From a virus: DNA of 64,000 bases. The notes under the pieces are model-generated. The model was not told the DNA's origin. It searched no databases and was given only the letters and a program-made list of their open reading frames with translations. Both the position numbers and the translations under genes were made by a program. The stretch is from the IMG/VR virus record IMGVR_UViG_3300027759_003534, positions 1 through 64,000 of that record. One strand, written 5' to 3'. Below, piece after piece: positions 1 through 8,051 of the stretch. The first letter of the stretch is position 1. Each line of letters begins with the position of its first letter.

Positions 1-2
1 TA

Positions 3-266
3 GAGCATTTACCAGACTGGGTCAATGCACTAGATCATTGGACCACTAGATTAAAACCAGGAGGAGTAATGTTTTTGTATTTGCCACACTATGATCAAAC
101 TTACTGGAGACCGTGGATCAATCGAAAACATCTTTCTGTACTAACATCAGAATATCTACGTGACTATTACCAATCAAGGAATTATAAGAATATTTTTGTG
201 ACTCCGGGGTATGATCTAAATCATAGTTTTTATGCTGTTGCAGAAAAACAATGCAAAGTTATATAA
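3..266 (+). CDS. SAM-dependent methyltransferase, C-terminal part (starts before the window)
   Basis: The reading frame is open from the left edge, so only the last 87 or so residues are present. Just before the first ATG in this frame (position 69) the translation reads LKPGG followed by a hydrophobic strand and LPH. This is the post-motif region of class I SAM methyltransferases, where the substrate-side loop follows a 'W..LKPGG' turn. The SAM-binding motif I would lie outside the window. The 3' end overlaps the next gene by 16 nt, so the two are probably co-transcribed. Neighbouring genes concern glycans, so a sugar or nucleotide-sugar methyltransferase is a reasonable guess, but the substrate cannot be read. 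ATG 69 is not the true start because the homology continues upstream of it. Confidence 0.6.
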   Translation, partial: EHLPDWVNALDHWTTRLKPGGVMFLYLPHYDQTYWRPWINRKHLSVLTSEYLRDYYQSRNYKNIFVTPGYDLNHSFYAVAEKQCKVI

Positions 267-865
267 TTTATCTTCCACAATTTGAAACCAGTACAACGTG
301 GGCTGACCACGCACTCGCTACTGGATTAGAGCATGCTTGGAATGTTGAATTGTTTGCAGGGGTAGATGGTAGAACTGTGGCTGATAATGCTGGATGGGCT
401 AGATGGGGTATAGGTATTAACGGTGCCAATGCCAAATGCCGAGATATGATGGAGCGACCCGGGGTCCGTGGATGTTTTCTTAGCCATTATAGGTTATGGC
501 AACAATGCCTAGAACTTAATCAACCTATTGGTATATTTGAACACGACATAGAATTTCTTAAACCTTTTTCTAACAAAGAGTTTGATCACGTGTTAAAACT
601 TGAAGGATTTAATTTAAAAAAGAGTAGACCGGCTGGGGAATGGTATGAAGGTGCCCGGGCTTACATATTAAAACCGGCTGGTGCTCAACGGTTGATAGAT
701 TGGGTACAAACCAATGGTGCAATACCTGCAGATGTTTGCATTGGGTTAAATGTGGTCAGCATTGATCTTGAAAAATTGGGCCTGGTACAAATTGCCACCG
801 AGCAACAAAATAAGTGGGGCAAACACAAACAAAGTTTTACCTGGAACCTAGAACAGATGGTGTGA
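251..865 (+). CDS. Glycosyltransferase family 25-like protein (LPS-type)
   Basis: The protein has 204 aa. It begins with a Rossmann-like strand (SYIIYLPQF), has a VDGR motif near residue 40, a GCFLSHYRLWQQ segment near residue 74 and an acidic FEHDIEF near residue 96. The order 'DG... GC.LSH...W.......... ED/HD' is typical of GT25 (LPS glycosyltransferases). The usual acidic pair appears here as EHD. The start codon overlaps the end of the upstream methyltransferase. The 3' end converges with, and overlaps by 29 nt, the minus-strand gene at 837. It probably modifies a surface glycan (phage or host), but donor and acceptor are unknown. Confidence 0.6.
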   Translation: MQSYIIYLPQFETSTTWADHALATGLEHAWNVELFAGVDGRTVADNAGWARWGIGINGANAKCRDMMERPGVRGCFLSHYRLWQQCLELNQPIGIFEHDIEFLKPFSNKEFDHVLKLEGFNLKKSRPAGEWYEGARAYILKPAGAQRLIDWVQTNGAIPADVCIGLNVVSIDLEKLGLVQIATEQQNKWGKHKQSFTWNLEQMV

Positions 866-1787
866 CATATTGTCGCATGTGTGACCAGCAACGCCCAGAT
901 TTTAAATCTTCAAAGCTCCAATGACATTGGGCTAATTTTCTAATCCATTGCTCGCGGTCTGGCATGTTGGGCGTTTCTAGTTGACTGAAATCAGTATTGG
1001 CGATATCACCACCTTGACTATAACTAGGATCGTCTGTGATAAATGCCGGTATCCCTTCAATTGGTGCAACTGCACTTGGGGTACTGTTGTGACATACCAA
1101 TGCCCAACAGTTTATTAAATCTTCGGTTATATGTCGTTTTTGTGGGCTCATTTTTACACCAAATTTGGAAAAATCCGTACTAGTAGGAAAATTTTTCCAG
1201 TCACCCGGGTGCCAACGTAATACAATAGGTCGGTCACTGTGCTGTCTAATTTTAACAAGTGTATTGTTCAGCCATTCCATTAAATTATATCCACGCATGC
1301 TCCACCCCATGGGTCTTTGTAGACAAATTAATATGTGATTACCGGAAGTGCGCCAAGGTTTTAAATCCATGTTGTAGTCTCTACGCATGTTGTTCCAGTT
1401 GTCATTACCTGGTGCTTCGTTACAATATATTCCTGTTTTAGGAAACACTCCATTAAAACTATAACGCAGGTACTTGTGTGGATTGGTAGCGTCTTTATAA
1501 ATGAACACATTACTATCAATACTAATCCAATATCGATTAAGACGTTGTTGCGTTTCCATCACCATCTTTCGAACTTGATAGTGTCCTAATTTAACTTTTT
1601 TTGGGTTTGAATCAAATGCATTTCCAATAATAGCTGCAACATCACAAGTTTCGTAAGTTTGAGATTTTGTACAGTCAGCGGTATCCCCGCAACGGGCAGC
1701 ACCTTCGGCAAAAAATGTTAGTGCATCGACTTTTTCTTGACCATTAATATGTCGAGGCAAACTGCTGAGATAACTTTTAACTATCAT
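837..1787 (-). CDS. Glycan-transfer-like protein (GT-B/capsule-synthesis type), paralogue of next gene
   Basis: The protein has 316 aa and no motif that names a reaction. Its C-terminal half holds a strand-rich domain with LRWHPGDW (near residue 193), then CWALVCHNSTPSAVAPIEGIPAF and a conserved tail with SQLETPNMPD. The 'H.S....A...GIP.f' arrangement resembles the donor-binding half of GT-B enzymes and capsule polysaccharide export or synthesis proteins. The neighbouring gene at 1784 carries the same C-terminal pattern (N.IAALESVHYGIPAF and SQIETPPMPD), so the two are diverged duplicates. The start ATG overlaps the upstream stop as ATGA, which implies translational coupling. Confidence 0.5.
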   Translation of the reverse strand: MIVKSYLSSLPRHINGQEKVDALTFFAEGAARCGDTADCTKSQTYETCDVAAIIGNAFDSNPKKVKLGHYQVRKMVMETQQRLNRYWISIDSNVFIYKDATNPHKYLRYSFNGVFPKTGIYCNEAPGNDNWNNMRRDYNMDLKPWRTSGNHILICLQRPMGWSMRGYNLMEWLNNTLVKIRQHSDRPIVLRWHPGDWKNFPTSTDFSKFGVKMSPQKRHITEDLINCWALVCHNSTPSAVAPIEGIPAFITDDPSYSQGGDIANTDFSQLETPNMPDREQWIRKLAQCHWSFEDLKSGRCWSHMRQYVTPSVLGSR

Positions 1788-2893
1788 TTAACAGTTAATG
1801 ATTGTTTAATTACAGGTCGTTCGTCATTGCTTAACACAATTTGCCAGGCTTCGCCACTTAGCATTTCAGTTAAAGAAAATTGTCCATAGGCCACAGAACA
1901 TAACCATTTATACACAAAATTTTCATCAGGCATAGGTGGAGTTTCAATCTGACTAAGATCTTTGCTACAAACTGGGTCGGCTGCAGTAGGAGCAAGGGCA
2001 AATGCTGGAATACCGTAATGCACAGATTCTAATGCAGCAATACTGTTATAAGTTACAGTGGCCCAAACATCATTGGCCAATGCGTCGTAGATCGTACTTT
2101 GACTGCGTGACGACCTAGAGGTTTTTTCACGTACTACAATTTCTCTGTCGGTGTATTTTTTAATTTCTTCTATAGTCTGGGCTAGCCACTCTTGGCGGTC
2201 AATTCCGTAATACTTGCAAGGTTTTTGACTGGGTGCAACTACTAAAATTTTTGATCCTGGCTGCCTCCATCCAGCGTATGTTAAATCGTTATTAAATCTA
2301 CACAAGGCCTGCCAACGATCATCAGGTACATCTAGCATGTGATCTTGTTGCATTGCGTTTTTCACAATGCGATGGTATATCTTTTTGCCACCATCATTTT
2401 GATGACTTGGATAGTTTCCTAGATAACCACTTTCCATAAAGTAGTAATCGCGGCCAAGACTTTGAGCATGATTACATATTTTGCCATTGGCTATGCCCCT
2501 AACCAATACAGGTTGTGTAATAGTGTCATAATTGTCCCAATACAAAGACTTGTCCATAAGTTGGGCATCAGTATATGCGGCCATGACCATGGCAGGAAAA
2601 TCACTGTATTTGAGTTGTACACTAAGTTTTTTGCTTTTGCTTACTAACATTGGATCTAGTTGTTTGTTAAATTTATATGACTTTGATTTTTTATTGTCAA
2701 CTGGGAAAAAGTCTGGATCTCTGCGGTGTTTTTCCAGCAAAAGGATTTCGCGATATAACAGTAATGATTCGTGGGTGGTATGTTTAAGGGCCTGTTCTAT
2801 AGTTTCAAACTGATTTTTAATTTCAGTGCGATCTGGTTTTTCGCCATCATAATTACTGGGCCATCGTTCAACTAATGCCAAGGGCAAGATCAT
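1784..2893 (-). CDS. Glycan-transfer-like protein (GT-B/capsule-synthesis type)
   Basis: About 369 aa from the ATG at 2893. An in-frame ATG exists at 2944, but 2893 forms an ATGA overlap with the stop of the upstream glycosyltransferase, the same junction used by the genes on either side, so it is preferred. The N-terminal half is rich in Tyr, Lys and Asp. The C-terminal half contains SKILVVAPSQK, an EIVVREK strand and a TYNSIAALESVHYGIPAFALAP segment, which resembles the nucleotide-sugar-binding side of GT-B or capsule-synthesis proteins. The tail 'SQIETPPMPDE' is shared with the downstream paralogue. The acceptor and donor are unknown. Confidence 0.5.
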   Translation of the reverse strand: MILPLALVERWPSNYDGEKPDRTEIKNQFETIEQALKHTTHESLLLYREILLLEKHRRDPDFFPVDNKKSKSYKFNKQLDPMLVSKSKKLSVQLKYSDFPAMVMAAYTDAQLMDKSLYWDNYDTITQPVLVRGIANGKICNHAQSLGRDYYFMESGYLGNYPSHQNDGGKKIYHRIVKNAMQQDHMLDVPDDRWQALCRFNNDLTYAGWRQPGSKILVVAPSQKPCKYYGIDRQEWLAQTIEEIKKYTDREIVVREKTSRSSRSQSTIYDALANDVWATVTYNSIAALESVHYGIPAFALAPTAADPVCSKDLSQIETPPMPDENFVYKWLCSVAYGQFSLTEMLSGEAWQIVLSNDERPVIKQSLTVK

Positions 2894-3576
2894 AGCATGT
2901 TCCTTTGTAGGCAGTATTCGGTATACATGCGTTCTTTGTGCCACTCGTCTGCTTGTGGTGTATCAGCAAATTCATGAAAGCACGGGGTACCTAGGGTATA
3001 GTGCAATAGTTTAGCGTCTGGGTTAGGGCCGTACTCATCTGGTAACCAGTTCCATTCTTTAGGTAGCTCACCAATCCGCTCATCTGCTAGCCAACTGAAG
3101 CGATGCAAATATGCACCTGTGCTGTGTTGTACAAAATCTGGAGTTAATTTTCTGTTGGGGTGATTACTACAATTCCAAAGTATCACACTCGACCAGTTTT
3201 TTCTAGGATAGTCTTCATTTTTACTGCCAAGATATTTTTCCGTCATTTTGGTTTTGTAATCATGTTTGACTACCATGACATCTTTTGATCCTTCGCGTAG
3301 TTCCCAAAGTTTTACAATATCATCTCGCACAATCATGTCGCCGTCAATGAATATAGCCCAGCCAGTGTAACTCATCAGGTGCGGAACTAGAAATCTGGTG
3401 TAAACAAAATGATTGCTGTTGTCGCCGTGTGTTTCTTCGTAGTCTTGAAACAAATTCAATGCCACAGGCACAATGGCTACAGGTTGACTGGCATGACGAA
3501 TAATTGAATTTACGCAGGTATGATATGCTACAGCTTCTCTAGGGTCGTAGCCAATAAAAATTGGAATTGGCGTCAT
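2890..3576 (-). CDS. GT-A fold glycosyltransferase (GT8-like)
   Basis: The protein has 228 aa. It opens with IPIFIGYDPREAVAYHTC, a strand-loop typical of phage and bacterial GT8-type transferases. It has a clear metal-binding DxD motif in FIDGDMIV (near residue 77) and later WSSVILWNC and LLHYTLGTPCF, the usual positions for the acceptor loop and terminal His of GT-A retaining enzymes. It should transfer a sugar from a nucleotide-sugar in the host cytoplasm. Junctions with both neighbours are 4-nt overlaps, so the block 4313-837 reads as one operon that makes and transfers activated sugars. Confidence 0.7.
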   Translation of the reverse strand: MTPIPIFIGYDPREAVAYHTCVNSIIRHASQPVAIVPVALNLFQDYEETHGDNSNHFVYTRFLVPHLMSYTGWAIFIDGDMIVRDDIVKLWELREGSKDVMVVKHDYKTKMTEKYLGSKNEDYPRKNWSSVILWNCSNHPNRKLTPDFVQHSTGAYLHRFSWLADERIGELPKEWNWLPDEYGPNPDAKLLHYTLGTPCFHEFADTPQADEWHKERMYTEYCLQRNML

Positions 3577-4313
3577 GCTCGTTCAATGTCCTCTTCTACG
3601 CAATTAGGACCATATTGTATCTCTACAATGCGACAAGGTTGATCAAATGGATTATATAGGCGATGCCATTCATTTGTGGGTATGTGATAGCTGTCGTGGG
3701 TTTCTAAAGAGGTTTCTCGCTGGCCTTCGCCTTCTACTACGCATCGACCTTCTGAAACTTGCCAATATTCTGCACGGCTACTATGACGTTGCATACTAAG
3801 TGTGTGGCCTGGATTAATTGTAAGTTCTTTAACTTTTGTTCCAGGCACTTCGTGTAGCACACGATAATATCCCCACGGACGTAGAGTCTTAGGTGCTTTC
3901 CATTCTTGTAGTATCCAACTCGAACTATTAGATTTATCTTCACCGCCAACGCCAAATACAAATTCTACACCGTCGACTGCCATTTCTGGAATATTTTCCT
4001 TTGTGCGGTCACCGCCATTGGCAAATATAATACGATCTGCAGGATAGTGTGCCCGGACTTGTTGCAACAAATGGCAAGCTGTGCTATCTTCGTCGTCAAA
4101 GGTATAAACTTCATCTACACTGCTTAAATTATTTAATAAACACAGGCGTTCTTGCCAAGGCATAAAGGCACGACCTTTTTTACGAGCAAGCCACTCATCG
4201 CTGTTGATGCCCACTATCAGCATGTCACCCAGCAATCGTGCTTGTTTAATTAGTTTAATGTGTCCGGAATGTACAGGATCAAATCCGCCACTGACCACCA
4301 CTATAGTTTTCAT
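3573..4313 (-). CDS. Bifunctional nucleotidyltransferase-cupin (sugar-nucleotide enzyme)
   Basis: A two-domain protein of 246 aa. Residues 1 to about 140 form a cytidylyltransferase-like fold: a GGFDPVHSGH motif near the N-terminus (HxGH active site), GINSDEWLARKKG and a late SSSWILQEW that stands for the usual ISTS-type loop. Residues 145-246 form a cupin like the C-terminal domain of type II mannose-6-phosphate isomerases (RPWGYYRVL, PGHTLSMQRHSSRAEYW). It may activate a sugar phosphate with a nucleotide and isomerise or bind the sugar. An exact TATAAATA late promoter lies 5 nt before the ATG and there is no Shine-Dalgarno, so the message may be leaderless. It heads the glycan operon. Confidence 0.7.
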   Translation of the reverse strand: MKTIVVVSGGFDPVHSGHIKLIKQARLLGDMLIVGINSDEWLARKKGRAFMPWQERLCLLNNLSSVDEVYTFDDEDSTACHLLQQVRAHYPADRIIFANGGDRTKENIPEMAVDGVEFVFGVGGEDKSNSSSWILQEWKAPKTLRPWGYYRVLHEVPGTKVKELTINPGHTLSMQRHSSRAEYWQVSEGRCVVEGEGQRETSLETHDSYHIPTNEWHRLYNPFDQPCRIVEIQYGPNCVEEDIERA

Positions 4314-4318
4314 ACGGA

Positions 4319-4326
4319 TATTTATA
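4319..4326 (-). promoter_or_regulatory. T4-type late promoter TATAAATA (leaderless arrangement)
   Basis: An exact match to the T4 late consensus, read on the minus strand. If it occupies -13 to -6, the transcript would start at 4313, the A of the ATG of the nucleotidyltransferase-cupin gene. Confidence 0.65.
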
Positions 4327-4355
4327 CGCCGTTAATGACCACTCTGCTAGTTTGA

Positions 4356-5111
4356 TTATTTTACAGCCATACTCATTAGGCTGTGATCAATCCAAGGAAC
4401 AACAAGATCCTGTTGGCGTAGATAATTGTGTGCATATATACTTTTCATGGCTGATTCAGGCAATAGTCCAAGTTCTGATAATGCATGCCAGTTAGCGGTT
4501 GCTAGATCCTGCGGACCCTGAGTACTTTTATAAACCACAACATGAATCCAAGGATCTGTAGGTGTTTGTTTAAAAAATCCTGAGCCACAATCCCATCCAG
4601 CAGTGGCCAACTGGTAGATTAAACTGACCATAGTGTGGTGATAATAGCACCCCGAGGGTAGATGATAATCTAACTGACTACGATGTACTCGTTGAGTCGC
4701 TGGCACGGCCAGATACAACATGGCTCCTGGGCTGGCTAGATGCCACCAATTGCTTAATGTCTTTACAGGTGCGTGTGCGTACTGAAAGCTATCATGGCAC
4801 CATAATATATCAAATCCCCCAGGGGGTGCTGGTATTGTATCCTCAAAATTGCCAGATTGATAAAAAACAGTATTGTATTTTTTGGTTAGAGTTAGCTCAG
4901 ATGCTAGATCTACTCCAGTGCAACGTATGTTCAACGGCTGAGGAACTTCATCTCTGGTGGTTCTTGTGGCCCACCACTCAAGGTCATCTCCTGTACCGCA
5001 TCCAAGGTCTAGTACAGTTTTAATACTGGCCATAAAATCGTCGTACTCGTATAATCGATTTAGAGTTTCAAGGCTGTGACGGTGACTATCTTCAGGATGT
5101 GCAAATGTCAT
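4356..5111 (-). CDS. Class I SAM-dependent methyltransferase
   Basis: The protein has 251 aa with motif I VLDLGCGTGDD near residue 34, an acidic GVDLA after strand 2, FDILWCHDSFQY (motif IV region) and a SPGAMLYLAVP turn (LKPGG equivalent). These define a Rossmann-fold methyltransferase of the methyltransferase_11 type. The first residues overlap the end of uvsY as ATGA, so it is the distal gene of the recombination operon and may also be read into from there. The substrate is unknown. Position between uvsY and the sugar genes fits either nucleotide-sugar or small-molecule methylation. Confidence 0.75.
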   Translation of the reverse strand: MTFAHPEDSHRHSLETLNRLYEYDDFMASIKTVLDLGCGTGDDLEWWATRTTRDEVPQPLNIRCTGVDLASELTLTKKYNTVFYQSGNFEDTIPAPPGGFDILWCHDSFQYAHAPVKTLSNWWHLASPGAMLYLAVPATQRVHRSQLDYHLPSGCYYHHTMVSLIYQLATAGWDCGSGFFKQTPTDPWIHVVVYKSTQGPQDLATANWHALSELGLLPESAMKSIYAHNYLRQQDLVVPWIDHSLMSMAVK

Positions 5112-5560
5112 ACTTGTATATCCTCCATTCCGGCGGCTCTGAGCCTAACTATATGCCCCAACATAAAATTCTTTGATTCCATGGCCTTTAATATGCCCAA
5201 ATATCTGTTGCGTAATAGTGCCACTTCGTTGATAATAGTTTCAAAATCAATAACTTCGTCCTCGCCATCCACATACTTTTCTGCATCCCTACTGGTCAAT
5301 GCTCTAGCATATCCTTCAAGGTACTTTTGAAAATGTTTGCGACGAATTTTTCGTAACTGTATATTGAGATGATTCAATACCGCTTCAATTTCTTGTAGTT
5401 GATTAAAACGATGTTCAGTAATGCCAGGCAATGCTGTGATATTTTTTTCAACAAGGCCGCCAATACGCACATCACGCTTGGCGTCCTCTAGCTCTGTTTC
5501 GTAATGAGCTATGAAATCAGGAATGTTGCTAAGATCAGCAATTACTTGGCTATACCACAT
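5108..5560 (-). CDS. uvsY: UvsY-like recombination mediator
   Basis: A 150-aa, charged, helical protein close in length to T4 UvsY (137 aa). The C-terminus has LRNRYLGILKAMESKNFMLG followed by HIVRLRAAG, which aligns in pattern with the T4 UvsY C-terminus (a long helix, then 'IKSRGFAIKHIQDMRA'). The middle 'L..I..LN.QLRKIRRKHFQKYLEGY' also matches the 'Y.SGR' region. UvsY displaces gp32 from ssDNA and loads UvsX. Both gp32 and uvsX are in the same minus-strand block, which supports the call. It overlaps the methyltransferase start (ATGA) and the end of the radical SAM gene by 11 nt. Confidence 0.75.
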   Translation of the reverse strand: MWYSQVIADLSNIPDFIAHYETELEDAKRDVRIGGLVEKNITALPGITEHRFNQLQEIEAVLNHLNIQLRKIRRKHFQKYLEGYARALTSRDAEKYVDGEDEVIDFETIINEVALLRNRYLGILKAMESKNFMLGHIVRLRAAGMEDIQV

Positions 5561-6734
5561 GCGAATCCTTTATATCTAACCATTGTAGCATACTTGTTGG
5601 AAAAATATCAAGTGATAAATTTCTACGAGTGGCAAACTCTTTTATATAATGAGCACATTGCTGACGTTGTGTTTCTCGGCACGGCGCCTGTATATTTGAA
5701 ATAATTTCATTACGTAGGTCAATTTCAGTGTTGTTTAAAATAGTAATTAGTTGCTTTTTGGTGCTATCATCAAGCACATTTACAGCTAAAAAATCCGGGT
5801 CGTTACAAAATTGAAAATTTACAGGAATATCACTAAACGTATTAACAAAATTAACAAGGCCTAACACAGTTAGATTGCTTATTACTGAATTAAATTTAAT
5901 AGCAAACCCAGCGTCTTTAAGCAATTTTAAATTGGTTAAAAAAATCTTGTAACTATTGCCATACCTGTTAAATTCGTATAGTTTACCACAAGTTTCGGCA
6001 CTAACATATATTTGTAAATTGTCTCTTTGTTTAATTTGATTGATTTGTTTTTTTAAACGGTTAGTATCAACTCCAAGGCCAGTATGAAAATTAATACGAG
6101 TAGTAAAATCAAAACTGTTTAGTAACTCTGGAAACTCATTATATAAAAATGGCTCGCCACCAGAAATGTATACCTCTTCTACTGGCCCTAGACGAGCTAT
6201 TTCTTTGTTTATTATTTTGACTACAGGAGATTCAAAATATTCACGGTGGCTTAGTTTAGATATAAGATGATCAATTGGCAACAATTGAAAACGATCTTTA
6301 TTATCGAAATAACTACCATTTTCTTTTAAATCTCTATACCAGGCCGAACTGTATTGTTTACAACAGTATGAGCAAGTTAAATTGCACGTTGACCCTAAAT
6401 TAATATTTAGATGTGTTGGAGTTAATTCGTCAACGTTACTTGGTATTGGATTATAACTTTTCATCATTGTGCGCCGACTAGTCAACCCGTTGCTTTCTAC
6501 TTTCCAACAATTATCATAACAACTCGACACTGGTTTATTTGCTAACATGTCAACACGATCTTGATGTAATGCTGGGGTATTGAATAGTTGCCCAGGATTT
6601 TGTTTTAACCAGTTAATATTAATTTTTTCAGGAGTTGCTGCACAGCACGAGTATAATGATTGTTTTTCTAAATCAATCGACAGCCAAGTAAACTTTTGAC
6701 TACAATAAAAATTAGTTAACGGGTCAAATGACAT
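5550..6734 (-). CDS. Radical SAM protein (twitch/SPASM-like N-terminal Cys cluster)
   Basis: The protein has 394 aa. It has the CX3CX2C [4Fe-4S] motif CNLTCSYC (Cys 117, 121, 124), followed by a GGEPF SAM-binding motif near residue 202. Extra cysteines before the core (11, 30, 31, 72, 76) resemble the auxiliary-cluster arrangement of phage 'twitch domain' radical SAM proteins. A Cys-rich stretch near residue 350 (C..T..QQC) adds more possible ligands. It generates a 5'-deoxyadenosyl radical; the substrate is not evident. It overlaps its upstream gene by one base (TAATG) and uvsY by 11 nt. It is one of four radical SAM proteins here and the most diverged of them. Confidence 0.85.
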   Translation of the reverse strand: MSFDPLTNFYCSQKFTWLSIDLEKQSLYSCCAATPEKININWLKQNPGQLFNTPALHQDRVDMLANKPVSSCYDNCWKVESNGLTSRRTMMKSYNPIPSNVDELTPTHLNINLGSTCNLTCSYCCKQYSSAWYRDLKENGSYFDNKDRFQLLPIDHLISKLSHREYFESPVVKIINKEIARLGPVEEVYISGGEPFLYNEFPELLNSFDFTTRINFHTGLGVDTNRLKKQINQIKQRDNLQIYVSAETCGKLYEFNRYGNSYKIFLTNLKLLKDAGFAIKFNSVISNLTVLGLVNFVNTFSDIPVNFQFCNDPDFLAVNVLDDSTKKQLITILNNTEIDLRNEIISNIQAPCRETQRQQCAHYIKEFATRRNLSLDIFPTSMLQWLDIKDSHVV

Positions 6735-6991
6735 TAATAGTTGTCATCCTTGTAGTACTCATCATCATCATCATTGTCATCTTCGTCAACTTCATCTTCA
6801 TGATCTTTAAGGTAACTTGCCAAAGCAGATTTAACTCCTAAATCACTTTTAAAAACACTTTTGATATCAGCGGCGTCAACATCGTTATCAATAAGAACTG
6901 ACACTAGTGTTTCTGCGGCTTCATCACGATCTTGTGGATTAACATAACGTTTGAGCTCGTCCCAGATTTCTTTGCTTAATTCTACACTCAT
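6734..6991 (-). CDS. Small acidic protein of unknown function
   Basis: An 85-aa protein with a helical N-terminal part (ELSKEIWDELKRYV, then DEAAETLVSVLIDNDV) and a tail of about 20 residues composed almost only of Asp, Glu, Tyr and Lys. A strong Shine-Dalgarno (GAGGAATAATAATG) precedes the ATG. It lies between uvsX and a radical SAM gene and touches both. Acidic tails are common in phage ssDNA-binding or DNA-mimic proteins; that role is only a guess. A modified-peptide precursor for the adjacent radical SAM enzyme is an alternative with little support. Confidence 0.75.
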   Translation of the reverse strand: MSVELSKEIWDELKRYVNPQDRDEAAETLVSVLIDNDVDAADIKSVFKSDLGVKSALASYLKDHEDEVDEDDNDDDDEYYKDDNY

Positions 6992-6993
6992 TA

Positions 6994-8049
6994 TTATTCC
7001 TCCGTGGCTGTGTCTTCAGTACTTACTGTTTTTTGATTATTAAAATCAGTCATAAGTTTGTCTAAGCAACCTGCTTCGTTGGCTTCCCACTTTTTACGGA
7101 ACTGTTTGATTACTTCGCCATCGCTGGTAATAAACGCTAGACTGTTGCCTTCTTTCTTGAGTAGGCCACGTTTCTCAGCCATGTCTACCATGCCCGAGTA
7201 AGGATTCATGCCTGTTTCATAAGGAATTTTGACCTGTACGCCTTCAAACGGTTTTGCATAACGTGTTTTCATTACTTTACAGCCGGCTCGGATGCCCATG
7301 ACATCAGTGATCTTGTTGCCATCTTCGTCTTCCTTGAGTTTCATCTTCTTCATGGCTACAACAATACTCGACGCATAGATGAAGCCTTGACCGCCTGAAA
7401 TTTTGTCATCTGGATCAAACATGTCTTGACTAGCGTAAGTATGGTTTGTGCATACCAGACCCACGTTGTAACTACCAAACATATTTACACAATTACGAAC
7501 TAATGCTGTAAGTGCTTTAGGTTTGCGGCCCAAATCACCTTTCATTTCACCTGCATCAAACTGATTTACGTCAGTCGGTGTCAACAACATACCTAAACTG
7601 TCAATAACAAACAACACCTTTGGCCGTTCACCATCTGGAAGTGCTTTATAGTCACTCATAAATGTTGAGATTGTTTTGGCAACGTCATCGATCATGGCCA
7701 TACTCAGTTTGAGTAACTTGCTATCGCTGGTATCAACGCCAAGTGCTTTAAGCCAATCTTCATCAAGTGCGTTTTCGCTATCAATCAAGATAACAAAGAT
7801 GCCTTGTTCTTGTGCATTTTTAATAATGTTGCCACTACAGAAGTAACTTTTACCTGCTCCGGACTCGCCAGCAAATACTGTAACTTTTCCCAGTGGAATA
7901 CCTTTATTGAAGTCACCCGAGATCAAATAGTTTAAGGCAAAATTACCTGTACTGATCCAATCTGTAGGATCATTAAATCCAATACTGAGTCCATCAATGC
8001 TCTTGGTAATATCCTTGCGGAATTTTGATACGTCAAATGGTTTTGCCAT
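6994..8049 (-). CDS. uvsX: UvsX RecA-like recombinase
   Basis: The protein has 351 aa. It has a Walker A motif GESGAGKS (residues 61-68), a Walker B-type VLFVIDSLGML near residue 146, a loop with NHTYASQDMF and the SGGQGFIYASS segment of RecA L2 regions. The length is a little below T4 UvsX (391 aa). It forms presynaptic filaments on ssDNA for strand exchange and recombination-dependent replication. No intein was seen. It sits in an operon of ATGA and short-gap junctions with radical SAM genes on both sides. Its partners uvsY (5108) and gp32 (11270) are in the same block. Confidence 0.95.
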   Translation of the reverse strand: MAKPFDVSKFRKDITKSIDGLSIGFNDPTDWISTGNFALNYLISGDFNKGIPLGKVTVFAGESGAGKSYFCSGNIIKNAQEQGIFVILIDSENALDEDWLKALGVDTSDSKLLKLSMAMIDDVAKTISTFMSDYKALPDGERPKVLFVIDSLGMLLTPTDVNQFDAGEMKGDLGRKPKALTALVRNCVNMFGSYNVGLVCTNHTYASQDMFDPDDKISGGQGFIYASSIVVAMKKMKLKEDEDGNKITDVMGIRAGCKVMKTRYAKPFEGVQVKIPYETGMNPYSGMVDMAEKRGLLKKEGNSLAFITSDGEVIKQFRKKWEANEAGCLDKLMTDFNNQKTVSTEDTATEE

Positions 8050-8051
8050 GA

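Noticed and set aside
69-266. A complete 65-aa protein starting at the ATG at 69
   Set aside because: The frame stays open to the window edge and the residues before the ATG form a methyltransferase signature, so this is the end of a larger gene.
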